Shown here: positions 54,500 to 63,458 of the stretch, piece by piece | Layout of the letters: the number at the start of each line of letters is the position of its first letter | How positions within the stretch are numbered: the stretch's first letter is position 1 | Origin: Paenibacillus herberti | GTDB taxonomy: Bacteria; Bacillota; Bacilli; Paenibacillales; Paenibacillaceae | Length of the DNA: 64,000 nt | NCBI RefSeq assembly: GCF_002233675.1 | Contig: NZ_NMUQ01000001.1 | Location: forward strand, 795,519 to 859,518 | Direction: 5' to 3' | Program-made: the position numbers and the translations under genes | The notes under the pieces: generated by a model | The model's database searches: none | What the model was told of the DNA's origin: nothing | Seen by the model: only the letters and a program-made list of their open reading frames with translations

Positions 54500-55549
54500 A
54501 TGCAGGAGAGAAGAATGAACACCTTCGATCCGCCTGCAGCAGCGCCTAGAGGCATTTGGCCTAAAAGCATGCTCAGCGCAAGGATTGCTAAATTCAGAGA
54601 ACTAGGCTTGCTTGGGTTTATTATTCTACTTTCAATTGGCGTACAGCTTCGCAATCCGAGCTTTTTGACCTTGGAAAATATAAACGATATGGCCACCAAT
54701 ACCGCAATTTTGGGCATTTTGGCGGTAGGGATGATGCTCGTTATCGTTACCCGCGGGATTGATCTTTCCATTGGAGCGACACTCGCCCTATCCGGCATGA
54801 TTGCCGCGCAGACGGTTAGTGCATTTCCTGAAATACCGCCTGTCGCTGTTCTACTAATTGGCACTGTAACGGGGCTTGTCAGCGGTATCGTGATAGGGTT
54901 TTTAGTTTCCAAAATTGGCATCCTGCCGATTATCGCTACGCTCGGGATGATGAATATTTTCCGGGGGTTAACCTTTTGGACCAGCGGCGGCAAATGGGTT
55001 AGCGCACATCAGATGCCGGTAGATTTCAAAGCAATCGCCACAGGTAAATTATTCGGAATCAACAATTTAATCGTTATTGCCATCATCATTTATGTCATCG
55101 CTTATTACTTTGTCAATCATACCCGTACGGGCAGACAGATTTATGCCGTAGGCAGCAATCCAGATTCGGCGGTCATCAGCGGAATTAATAGGGACAAAAT
55201 ATTATGGCTCGTTTATTCCATTATGGGCGGACTGTCCGGTCTCGCAGGAGTGCTGTGGGTATCCAAATTTGCCTCGGCTCAAGGAGATACGGCTTCGGGT
55301 TATGAGCTGAGCGTCATTGCGGCATGTGTACTGGGCGGCGTCAGCATTGCAGGCGGTTCAGGTAAAATATCGGGCATTATCCTTGGCTCCGTTTTACTCG
55401 GTATTTTGAATAATGCTCTTCCCTTGATCAACATATCGGCGTTTTGGCAAACCGGCATTCAAGGAGCGATTATTTTAGCCGCCGTGCTTATAAATGCAAT
55501 CGTCAAACGGGGCGTTGATCGCAATCATCTCATGAGGAGGAAAATCTAG
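54500..55549 (+). CDS. Sugar ABC transporter permease 1 (RhaP/RbsC type)
   Basis: 349 aa, about ten helices. Family markers: GMMLVIVTRGIDLSIGATLALSGM, KIGILPIIATLGMMNIFRG-like stretch and AACVLGGVSIAGGSGKI. ATG 54500 lies nine nt after AAAGGTGGG; in-frame GTG 54488 and ATG 54494 are too close to that site. Cytosolic N terminus of ~30 residues. Second gene of the operon. Confidence 0.88.
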   Translation: MQERRMNTFDPPAAAPRGIWPKSMLSARIAKFRELGLLGFIILLSIGVQLRNPSFLTLENINDMATNTAILGILAVGMMLVIVTRGIDLSIGATLALSGMIAAQTVSAFPEIPPVAVLLIGTVTGLVSGIVIGFLVSKIGILPIIATLGMMNIFRGLTFWTSGGKWVSAHQMPVDFKAIATGKLFGINNLIVIAIIIYVIAYYFVNHTRTGRQIYAVGSNPDSAVISGINRDKILWLVYSIMGGLSGLAGVLWVSKFASAQGDTASGYELSVIAACVLGGVSIAGGSGKISGIILGSVLLGILNNALPLINISAFWQTGIQGAIILAAVLINAIVKRGVDRNHLMRRKI

Positions 55550-55553
55550 CGTT

Positions 55554-56543
55554 ATGGAGCCGAGAATTGTAACGAATAAACAGCCTTTTTCCTATAAACG
55601 GTTTTTCCTTCAATGGGAATGGATGCTGGTCCTGTTGTTTCTAGCCATAACCGTCATGAATATGAATTTATCGGAGTTTTATTGGGATTACGAGAATCTG
55701 CGAGACGCAACGATGGGTTTCCTGGACAAAGCATTTATCGTTCTTCCGATGGTATTTGTCATTATATTGGCGGACATTGATATTTCCGTTGCATCGATTG
55801 TGGCGCTATCGTCCGTTATTATGGCGGATTTATTTAACAGAGGTGTCCCGCTCGAGCTTGCGATGATCATTTGTTTGGTGGTAGGGACGGTGTGCGGTTG
55901 GATTAACGGGATGCTCATTGTGAAATACAAGGAACTGTCTTCGGTTATTATCACGCTCTCAACGATGATTATTTACAGGGGAATCGCCTACATGATCCTG
56001 GAGGATCAAGCAGCAGGCTCATTTCCCGATTGGTTCAGCTATCTGGGCTGGGGATATGTAGGATCGATCCCTTTCATTCTGATTGTATTTACAGTATTTG
56101 CCGTCCTGTTCAGCTTATTGCTGCACAAAACGGTGTTCGGCCGGCAATTGTATGCAATGGGCAATAACACCACTGCGGCTCGTTTTTCGGGCATTCGTGT
56201 GGATCGGATCAAGGTCATTGTATTTACACTTGCAGGTTTAATGGCAGCGGTGACGGCGTTGTTCCTGACTTCCCGTATGGGTAGCACCAGGCCCAATATT
56301 GCCATGGGTTATGAACTGGACGTCATTGCGATGGTTGTTCTCGGAGGCATTAGCACAGCCGGAGGCAAAGGACGGATGATCGGCGCGATACTAGCCGTTT
56401 TTCTGATCGGATTTCTGCGTTACGGATTAGGATTGGTCAACGTGCAAGCACAAATATTGCTCATCATTATCGGCGTTCTGCTTATAGCCGCAGTTGCAGT
56501 TCCGCAACTTAAACGAAGCAACAGGCTCACGAGAAACACTTAA
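55554..56543 (+). CDS. Sugar ABC transporter permease 2 (RhaQ type)
   Basis: 329 aa with the same fold as its neighbour: VIILADIDISVASIVALSSV, ITLSTMIIYRGIAYM and VIAMVVLGGISTAGGKGRM. GAGGAGG precedes ATG 55554 by 13 nt, and the gap after permease 1 is 4 bp. The two permeases probably form a heterodimer. Confidence 0.88.
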   Translation: MEPRIVTNKQPFSYKRFFLQWEWMLVLLFLAITVMNMNLSEFYWDYENLRDATMGFLDKAFIVLPMVFVIILADIDISVASIVALSSVIMADLFNRGVPLELAMIICLVVGTVCGWINGMLIVKYKELSSVIITLSTMIIYRGIAYMILEDQAAGSFPDWFSYLGWGYVGSIPFILIVFTVFAVLFSLLLHKTVFGRQLYAMGNNTTAARFSGIRVDRIKVIVFTLAGLMAAVTALFLTSRMGSTRPNIAMGYELDVIAMVVLGGISTAGGKGRMIGAILAVFLIGFLRYGLGLVNVQAQILLIIIGVLLIAAVAVPQLKRSNRLTRNT

Positions 56544-56612
56544 GCTGGAGCAACTCAGTCAAGCGACTGTTTTGTATATAAATGTTGGGTACACAAAAAG
56601 GGAGGTAACGGA

Positions 56613-57695
56613 ATGAAAAAATCTAAACTACTACTGACATGTTTGACCGTTTTGCTTTCGCTTTCCATGCTGGCCGCTTGCGGAGGTAATAACACACCAT
56701 CCAATACGAATGGTGGCAAGGGTGAAAACCAAGCTGCCAACAAAGGCGGCGACGCCACGGATGCAAAAAAGAAATATGCCATCATTTTTAAAAACACGGG
56801 CAATCCATACGGCGAGAAACAGATGGAAGGATTCAAAAATGCGGTGGAAGAGCTCGGTTATGAAGCGATTTTGAAAGCGCCGGATCAGCCGACTGCCGAA
56901 GCACAAATTGGAATGATTGAAGAGCTTATTTCGCAAAAAGTAGACGTAATTGCCATTGCGGCCAACGATCCCGACGCGCTGCAGCCAGCGCTCAAAAAAG
57001 CGATGAATCAAGGCATTAAAGTACTGTCGCTGGATTCCGCGGTAAACGCCGCCAGCCGTATGGTACACGTCAACCAAGCCGATCCGGAACGAATCGGTCG
57101 CACCTTGATCCAAGGCGTATCCGAAATGATCGGCGGAGAAGGCGAAATCGCTATTTTAAGCGCGACATCGCAAGCGACGAATCAGAACACATGGATTGAA
57201 TGGATGAAAAAAGAGCTGGAAGATTCCAAATACAGCAAAATCAAGCTGGTCAAAGTGGCCTATGGCGACGACTTGCGCGATAAGAGCGTGTCCGAGACAG
57301 AAGCGCTATTGAAATCATATCCCAATCTGAAAGGGATTATTGCACCAACAACGGTTGGCATTGCGGCAGCGGGCAAAGTTTTAACGGATAAGGGGCTTAA
57401 AGGAAAAGTTCAATTGACCGGTCTTGGCTTGCCAAGCGAAATGGCGGAATACATTGAAAGCGGCGTTTGTCAGTGGATGTATCTGTGGAATCCGATCGAT
57501 GTTGGGTACTTGTCCGGTTTTGCGGCAGACGCGCTCGTGAAGGGTACGATCAGCGGCAAGGTTGGAGATAAGCTGACTGCGGGCAAGCTAGGCGAAAAAG
57601 AGGTTGTGAAGGACGGGGACGGTTCGCAGATTATGCTTGGCGATCCTTTCAAATTCGATGCCTCTAACATCGCCGAATGGAAGGGCGTTTATTAA
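56613..57695 (+). CDS. Rhamnose-type sugar-binding lipoprotein (RhaS-like)
   Basis: 360 aa. Lipobox LAAC (Cys23) is followed by a Gly/Asn/Thr-rich linker. The binding fold shows KYAIIFKNTGNPYGEKQMEG, VDVIAIAANDPDALQP, LSLDSAV and QWMYLWNPIDVGYL, resembling rhamnose-binding RhaS. GGGAGGT precedes ATG 56613. Compared with the 45042 protein it is the transporter partner proper, directly after the permeases. Confidence 0.88.
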   Translation: MKKSKLLLTCLTVLLSLSMLAACGGNNTPSNTNGGKGENQAANKGGDATDAKKKYAIIFKNTGNPYGEKQMEGFKNAVEELGYEAILKAPDQPTAEAQIGMIEELISQKVDVIAIAANDPDALQPALKKAMNQGIKVLSLDSAVNAASRMVHVNQADPERIGRTLIQGVSEMIGGEGEIAILSATSQATNQNTWIEWMKKELEDSKYSKIKLVKVAYGDDLRDKSVSETEALLKSYPNLKGIIAPTTVGIAAAGKVLTDKGLKGKVQLTGLGLPSEMAEYIESGVCQWMYLWNPIDVGYLSGFAADALVKGTISGKVGDKLTAGKLGEKEVVKDGDGSQIMLGDPFKFDASNIAEWKGVY

Positions 57696-57714
57696 AACTT
57701 AATGGTTGTGAAGG

Positions 57715-57785
57715 ATAGCCGGGTTCATCGCTTAAGGACAGCAGCTTGCGTAAGCTCCTTGATCGTGTGCTCCGGCTATTTTTTA
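57715..57785 (+). terminator. Terminator or attenuator before the rhamnosidase gene
   Basis: Outer stem ATAGCCGG/CCGGCTAT with an inner stem AAGGA..AGCTT/AAGCT..CCTT, then TTTTTTAT. It would reduce transcription from the transporter genes into the enzyme gene. Confidence 0.7.
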
Positions 57786-57821
57786 TGCATATCAAAATTG
57801 GAGAAAGGAAGTGTTAATGAG

Positions 57822-60800
57822 GTGAGGAGCTTGAGCCTATTACTCAAAAAGATAGGATGCGGATTGATCGCAGCTTTGCTTGTCATAACTTTATGGCAAC
57901 CTGCGCCTGCATTCGGAGCTGAGGAGGCAAGTCAAATGACTGCATATGACTTGCATACGGAGTATAGCCATGATCCAATCGGAATTGATAACACAAAGCC
58001 TAGATTAAGCTGGTTAATGAAATCATCCCAGCGAGCGCAGATGCAATCTGCTTATCGTATCCTTGTTGCATCTGACGAGCAGCGGCTTGCTGCCAATGAA
58101 GGAGATCAATGGGATTCAGGCAAAATCGAATCCGAAGATTCCAACAATGTGGAATACAAAGGAAACGGCCTGCAATCCGGCAAACGTTACTACTGGAAAG
58201 TGAAAGTGTGGGATAACAATGGCCGTGAATCGGCATGGAGCGAACCGGGATACTGGGAGATGGGCTTGCTCGCTCCGGCCGATTGGCAGGCGCAGTGGAT
58301 TGGAGCCTCAGCTCCTGCCGCTGCAGGGCCGGCAAATTATTCGATAGAGATGGACTTTACTCTATTGAGCGATGGAGCGGCCATTTTGTTTGGAGGGCCC
58401 AACGCTTCCGCTAATTTTTTCTGGCAGTTCAACGTCAAGGATAAGCCTTATGCCCAGCTTCGTCCGCATACGAACGTAGGTGGCACCAGGCTGATAAAGG
58501 AAGTAGATATTTCGCGTGTCATTCCAAACGACAAACAGTTGAATGTCGCCTATCACCTTAAAATTGAAGTGAACGGGAAAGAAATTAAAACCTATATCAA
58601 CAACGAGCTCATCGATACGATGACCAATAACAATATTTCGTTCGGGCCGATCGGATTCCGTCAATTTAAAGACGCCCGCACCAATGAACGAGCCCTGTTC
58701 GATAATATCGTCATTAAGGATGGAAGTGGCAAACAGCTCTTTTTTGCTGATTTTGGAACCAACACCTTCGACGGTGGAACGATAACGCAAGACGGCAAGC
58801 TGCTTGTGGAAAATGCAACCTTTTATCAAAGGGCGGAGAGCAAAAGCGCCCCGATGTTAAGGAAAGAATTCCAGATTTCCAAGCCGGTCCGCAAAGCGAC
58901 CGTATACTCGACTGCGCTTGGATTGTATGAGCTCAGCTTGAACGGGAAAAAAGTAGGCAGCGATTATTTTAATCCCGGATGGACGGATTATACAAAGCGG
59001 CTGCAGTATCAGACCTATGACGTAACCGATATGCTCCTTGAAGGCGGCAACGCGATTGGAGCGATGCTGGGCGAAGGCTGGTATGCGGGAAGTGTGGCGC
59101 ATGTCGGGCCTAACCAGTATGGAACGGAAGTGTCCTTTCTGTCCCAATTAAAGATTGAATACGAGGACGGCACGAGTGAAACGGTGGCGACCGATCCTTC
59201 TTGGCGTTCCACGACTTCGGGACCGATCCGCTCGTCCGATATTCTGATGGGCGAATCATATGATGCAAGGAAAGAACTGCTCGATTGGAACAAAAATAGC
59301 TTTGACGACTCCTCCTGGAGCGCCGTAAAAACGGTCAATCCATCCCGTGGCAAACTTGTCGCGCAGGTCGGGCCAACCGTCAAAGCAACACAGCAATTAA
59401 AGCCAATCACGGTGAAACAGCCCCTTCCCGGCACTTATATTTTTGATATGGGGCAGAACATGTCGGGCTGGGCCAAATTGAAGGTTGAAGGCAGCGCGGG
59501 CTCAAAAGTAAAGCTGCGTTTTGGCGAGATGCTGAACAGCGACGGCTCGTTATATACCGCAAATCTGCGTACGGCCAAACAGACAGACGAGTACATCTTG
59601 AAAGGCGGCGGGGTTGAGCTGTATGAACCGCGCTTCACCTTCCACGGTTTCCGCTATGTCGAGGTGACCGGATATCCCGGCGAACCAACACTGGATAGCC
59701 TAACAGGCGTAGTTATCCATACCGACACCCCCAAATCAGGGGCATTTAACACCTCGAACGCGATGGTCAATCAGCTTTTCAGCAATATTACTTGGGGCCA
59801 GCGCGGCAATTTTTTAAGCATTCCGACGGACTGCCCTCAACGCGACGAAAGAATGGGCTGGACGGGAGACGCTCAAGTATTTGTGCGAACGGCTACCTAC
59901 AATATGGAAGTTCCCGGTTTCTATGAAAAGTATATGAGAGATGTTGTGGATGCCCAAGGAGCGAACGGCGCCTTCCCGGATGTAGCTCCTAATGTCCGCG
60001 GGATGGGCAATGGCAGCAACGGCTGGGGCGACGCGGGTGTCATTATCCCTTGGACGTTGTACTTGGCTTATAACGACACGGCTATTATCAAAGAACATTA
60101 TGACGCAATGGCAAAATGGATCCAGTACCTCAAAACAAACAGCAGAGGACTCATTCGTCCTGCCGGCGGTTACGGCGACTGGCTGGGCGTGAATGAAACG
60201 ACTCCTACGGATGTCGTGAACACCGCTTATTTTGCTTACAGTACAAATCTATTGTCCAAGATGGCGGCCGTTATCGGCAAAACGGATGACGCCGACAAAT
60301 ACAACCGTCTGTTCAATGACATCAAAAGCGCTTTTAACGCCGCTTTTGTTGGGGCCGACGGAAGGATCAAAGGCAATACGCAAGCTGCCTATGTATTCGC
60401 CTTGCAGATGGATTTGCTGGACGGAGACGTCAAGCAGAGGGCTGCCGAACATCTCGTTGAAAATATTAAAAACAAAAATTGGCATCTATCAACTGGATTT
60501 CTTGGAATCGGTTATTTGCTGCCGGTGCTGACGGAGGCTGGTTACCCGGAAGTGGCTTATCGATTGTTGACGAATGACACTTATCCATCTTGGGGTTACA
60601 GCATCAAAAACGGCGCTACAACCGTTTGGGAAAGATGGAACTCCTATACGGCGGAGGACGGATTCGGCGATGCGGGAATGAATTCTTTCAACCATTACTC
60701 TCTCGGTTCTGTCGGGGAATGGATGTATCGCTATGCGGCCGGCATCGAGGCCGATCCGGCACAGCCCGGCTTCAAACATATCATTATCCAGCCTACGCCT

Positions 60801-63248
60801 GGCGGAGAGCTTGACCATGCCAACGGGGAATACAAGTCGATTTACGGGGAGATCAAGAGCGGATGGGAGCGGGAAGGCGCCGCGTTCAAGCTGAATGTGA
60901 CCATTCCCGTGAACACAACGGCGACGGTATACGTCCCAGCCGTTGATCCGTCAACGGTGAGCGAAGGCGGCAAACCCGCCGATGAAGCCGTCGGCGTACA
61001 GTTTTTGCGCATGGAAGGGGATAAGGCGGTTTATTCAGTAGGGTCGGGAAGCTACTCGTTCGCCAGCACAATGGCTGAATCAAACGTTAAGTTGGCAAGC
61101 GTCAGCCTGAGCAGCAAAACGGCGAAGCTGCAAAAGGGAGAGACGACGGAGCTTGCACTAAACGGCAGCCTGGACAATGGAATGAACGCCGATCTTGCGA
61201 ATGCGGAAATCCATTATGAGAGCAGCAACAATGGAGTTGCCCAGGTTACGAATAACGGCATCGTTACGGCTGTCGGTTCCGGCACCGTTGAGCTGCGAGT
61301 GAAAGTTAAGCTGGGGGAAATTGAAAAATCCGCCTCTACTCGGCTCATCGTTGTTTCCGGGGCGAATCTGGCCTTGGGCAAAAGGGCGACGGCGCGCGAT
61401 ACGCTGGAGGCACCGCCAGAATGGAGCGCCGCGGGTTTGACTGACGGCAGCTTGAGCAGGAAATATTCAACCACGGGTTCTCCGTCGCCATCCATGGAAA
61501 GTAATCCCCTATGGGTGGAGATCGACTTGGGCGCCAATCAGAATTTGAATAGCGTTATGTTGTATCCAAGAACGGACGCCAGTTCCAAGGAAGCCAATAC
61601 GGCCTCTTACCCTGTTGATTTTAGCATTCAAGTGAAGCCTGATGGCGGGAACTACACGGAAGTGAAGAGCATTAGCGGAGAGCCGAATCCACTGATGCAG
61701 CCCCAGCTGTATACATTCGAAAACCAGTCAGCCAGATATGTAAGGCTTTCGGTGAAGAGGCTGGGCGATATGCCGGCCGACGACGTTTATTACCGGCTGC
61801 AATTGGCGGAGATGGAGGTGTATGACAATCAAGGCGGCGTGGTGCCGATTACGGGAATAAGCTTGGACCGTTCCACGCTGGAAATGAAGGATGGAGAGAG
61901 CACCGAAATTGCCGCAACGATCGCGCCGACAAACGCTGCGAATAAGTTAGTCCGATTTAATTCGGATAACTCAAACATCGTTATCACGAATGTCCATTAC
62001 GACAAAACGAGCGACACGACAAAAGCGACCGTTACAGCTACGAATAAAGGAACGGAGCGGATAACCGGCGTTGTTACCGCAACAACGGATGACGGAGGCA
62101 AGTCGGCTGCGGTGAACGTTGCGGTTGCGCCGGGTGAGCAACAACCCCATGCCGCCACTTTGTGGGGTGATTCAGCCGTTATGGCTGGGCAAGCTGCGCA
62201 ATGGACGATCGGAGCTCAGCAGGTAAGCTCAGGTTTTACAGCGCTTGATGTTGTTTTCCAATATGATCCGCAGAAGATCGAATTTCAGACGGTTGGGGAA
62301 GAGACCTATCTGTCGCTGGACCCGTCTGCCATCCAATCGCTCAAGCCAAATCTTTCGGTGATGGGAAGCGCAATCAAACCGGACAAAGGCCAGATTCGGA
62401 TTATTATGGCCGTATCGGGCGAGCAGCCGATCGAAATAGACGGTGGCCCATTGTTCAGCCTTCACGGGAAGGTGAAAGCTGATGCGCCGGCTGGCAAAAC
62501 AACCGTTTCTCTCGCTGAGTTCCAAGTATCGAATAATGGTACGGCATCAACGCTGGATGTATCGCGGGCTTCTCATGAAATGGATGTGACCCTTGTTGAC
62601 AAAGCCGCACTGAATGCTGCGATTGAGCAAGCCCAGGCGATGCATGATGCGGCAGTTGAAGGCAGTCAGCCGGGTCAATATCCGAGTGGAGCTAAACTGG
62701 CCCTGCAAGCGGCAATCAACAGCGCGACAGCAGTGAAAAATGATGCCAATGCGACTGTAGAGCAAGTAGCCGGTGCGCTGAACGCTTTGCAAGCGGCTGT
62801 AAAAACGTTCACCGATTCTATCATTCCGTCTCTCCCTGGGGATAGAACATTGCTGGATGCAGCGATTGCAGCGGCGCAAAGCAAACATGACAAAGCAGTA
62901 GAAGGAACTAAGATCGGGAAGTATGCGGCAGGCTCAAAAGCGACTTTGCAAGCGGCAATCAACGTTGCCAAAAACACTGGCGGCAGCCAAGCGCAAATTG
63001 ATGAAGCCGTTGCGGCGTTGAACAGGGCTGTGCAGCAATTTTCGCTCAAGTTCATTACGCTGGTGGAAGGCCAAACGAAGATTTCCGTTCGAGATCTCTC
63101 CATCATGGCCAGCTATTATGGCATAACGTCAACGGATCCGACCTGGTCCAAAATGGAGAAGGCGGATGTGCTAGGCGTTAATGTCATCGACATTCGCGCG
63201 TTAGCCGCCGTTGCGCAAATGATTCTTGATGATTGGAGCAAAGAGTAA
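57822..63248 (+). CDS. Secreted multimodular alpha-L-rhamnosidase (GH78)
   Basis: 1808 aa. Signal peptide ~1-32. Order: Ig-like start domain (~38-145), concanavalin/LamG-like domain (~170-337) in the rhamnosidase front, beta domains (~345-640), six-hairpin catalytic domain with DCPQRDERMGWTGD (~669) and VWERWNSYTAEDGFGDAG (~936), closing beta domain to ~1083. Then Big2 (~1088-1176), discoidin F5/8C (~1180-1336, WVEIDLGANQNL), Big2 (~1341-1436), cohesin-like (~1443-1591), two FIVAR repeats (~1593-1741) and a dockerin-like end (~1745-1808, ADVLGVNVIDIRAL). Start GTG 57822 follows AGGAAGTG. It removes terminal rhamnose from polysaccharides or glycosides outside the cell. Typical GH78 enzymes are about 900-1100 aa. 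Confidence 0.9.
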   Translation: MRSLSLLLKKIGCGLIAALLVITLWQPAPAFGAEEASQMTAYDLHTEYSHDPIGIDNTKPRLSWLMKSSQRAQMQSAYRILVASDEQRLAANEGDQWDSGKIESEDSNNVEYKGNGLQSGKRYYWKVKVWDNNGRESAWSEPGYWEMGLLAPADWQAQWIGASAPAAAGPANYSIEMDFTLLSDGAAILFGGPNASANFFWQFNVKDKPYAQLRPHTNVGGTRLIKEVDISRVIPNDKQLNVAYHLKIEVNGKEIKTYINNELIDTMTNNNISFGPIGFRQFKDARTNERALFDNIVIKDGSGKQLFFADFGTNTFDGGTITQDGKLLVENATFYQRAESKSAPMLRKEFQISKPVRKATVYSTALGLYELSLNGKKVGSDYFNPGWTDYTKRLQYQTYDVTDMLLEGGNAIGAMLGEGWYAGSVAHVGPNQYGTEVSFLSQLKIEYEDGTSETVATDPSWRSTTSGPIRSSDILMGESYDARKELLDWNKNSFDDSSWSAVKTVNPSRGKLVAQVGPTVKATQQLKPITVKQPLPGTYIFDMGQNMSGWAKLKVEGSAGSKVKLRFGEMLNSDGSLYTANLRTAKQTDEYILKGGGVELYEPRFTFHGFRYVEVTGYPGEPTLDSLTGVVIHTDTPKSGAFNTSNAMVNQLFSNITWGQRGNFLSIPTDCPQRDERMGWTGDAQVFVRTATYNMEVPGFYEKYMRDVVDAQGANGAFPDVAPNVRGMGNGSNGWGDAGVIIPWTLYLAYNDTAIIKEHYDAMAKWIQYLKTNSRGLIRPAGGYGDWLGVNETTPTDVVNTAYFAYSTNLLSKMAAVIGKTDDADKYNRLFNDIKSAFNAAFVGADGRIKGNTQAAYVFALQMDLLDGDVKQRAAEHLVENIKNKNWHLSTGFLGIGYLLPVLTEAGYPEVAYRLLTNDTYPSWGYSIKNGATTVWERWNSYTAEDGFGDAGMNSFNHYSLGSVGEWMYRYAAGIEADPAQPGFKHIIIQPTPGGELDHANGEYKSIYGEIKSGWEREGAAFKLNVTIPVNTTATVYVPAVDPSTVSEGGKPADEAVGVQFLRMEGDKAVYSVGSGSYSFASTMAESNVKLASVSLSSKTAKLQKGETTELALNGSLDNGMNADLANAEIHYESSNNGVAQVTNNGIVTAVGSGTVELRVKVKLGEIEKSASTRLIVVSGANLALGKRATARDTLEAPPEWSAAGLTDGSLSRKYSTTGSPSPSMESNPLWVEIDLGANQNLNSVMLYPRTDASSKEANTASYPVDFSIQVKPDGGNYTEVKSISGEPNPLMQPQLYTFENQSARYVRLSVKRLGDMPADDVYYRLQLAEMEVYDNQGGVVPITGISLDRSTLEMKDGESTEIAATIAPTNAANKLVRFNSDNSNIVITNVHYDKTSDTTKATVTATNKGTERITGVVTATTDDGGKSAAVNVAVAPGEQQPHAATLWGDSAVMAGQAAQWTIGAQQVSSGFTALDVVFQYDPQKIEFQTVGEETYLSLDPSAIQSLKPNLSVMGSAIKPDKGQIRIIMAVSGEQPIEIDGGPLFSLHGKVKADAPAGKTTVSLAEFQVSNNGTASTLDVSRASHEMDVTLVDKAALNAAIEQAQAMHDAAVEGSQPGQYPSGAKLALQAAINSATAVKNDANATVEQVAGALNALQAAVKTFTDSIIPSLPGDRTLLDAAIAAAQSKHDKAVEGTKIGKYAAGSKATLQAAINVAKNTGGSQAQIDEAVAALNRAVQQFSLKFITLVEGQTKISVRDLSIMASYYGITSTDPTWSKMEKADVLGVNVIDIRALAAVAQMILDDWSKE

Positions 63249-63270
63249 GCAGCTCTAGAAAGCCGGTGGA

Positions 63271-63412
63271 AAAAAGGAGTGAAGCCAAAGATCGAGCCCG
63301 GAGAAGCGTCAGCGTTCGCCTTTGATGTCGGATTTCTACCGCTGCGGCGGTAAATTCAAAGAAATCTGAGATCAACAGCGATCGGAGGGCCGATCTTTGG
63401 CGCAGCGGGTAG
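63271..63412. repeat. Dispersed hairpin element, copy C
   Basis: Same orientation as copy B; shares GATCGAGCCCGGAGAAGCG, CGTTCGCCTTTGA and GCGATCGGAGGGCCGA. Inner arms CCGCTGCGGCGG differ from copy A. It lies 22 bp after the rhamnosidase stop. Confidence 0.9.
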
Positions 63413-63458
63413 TTTTTCACCGTTTTTCTAAATTGTTTCATGAAAGGAGTTATGTGAT

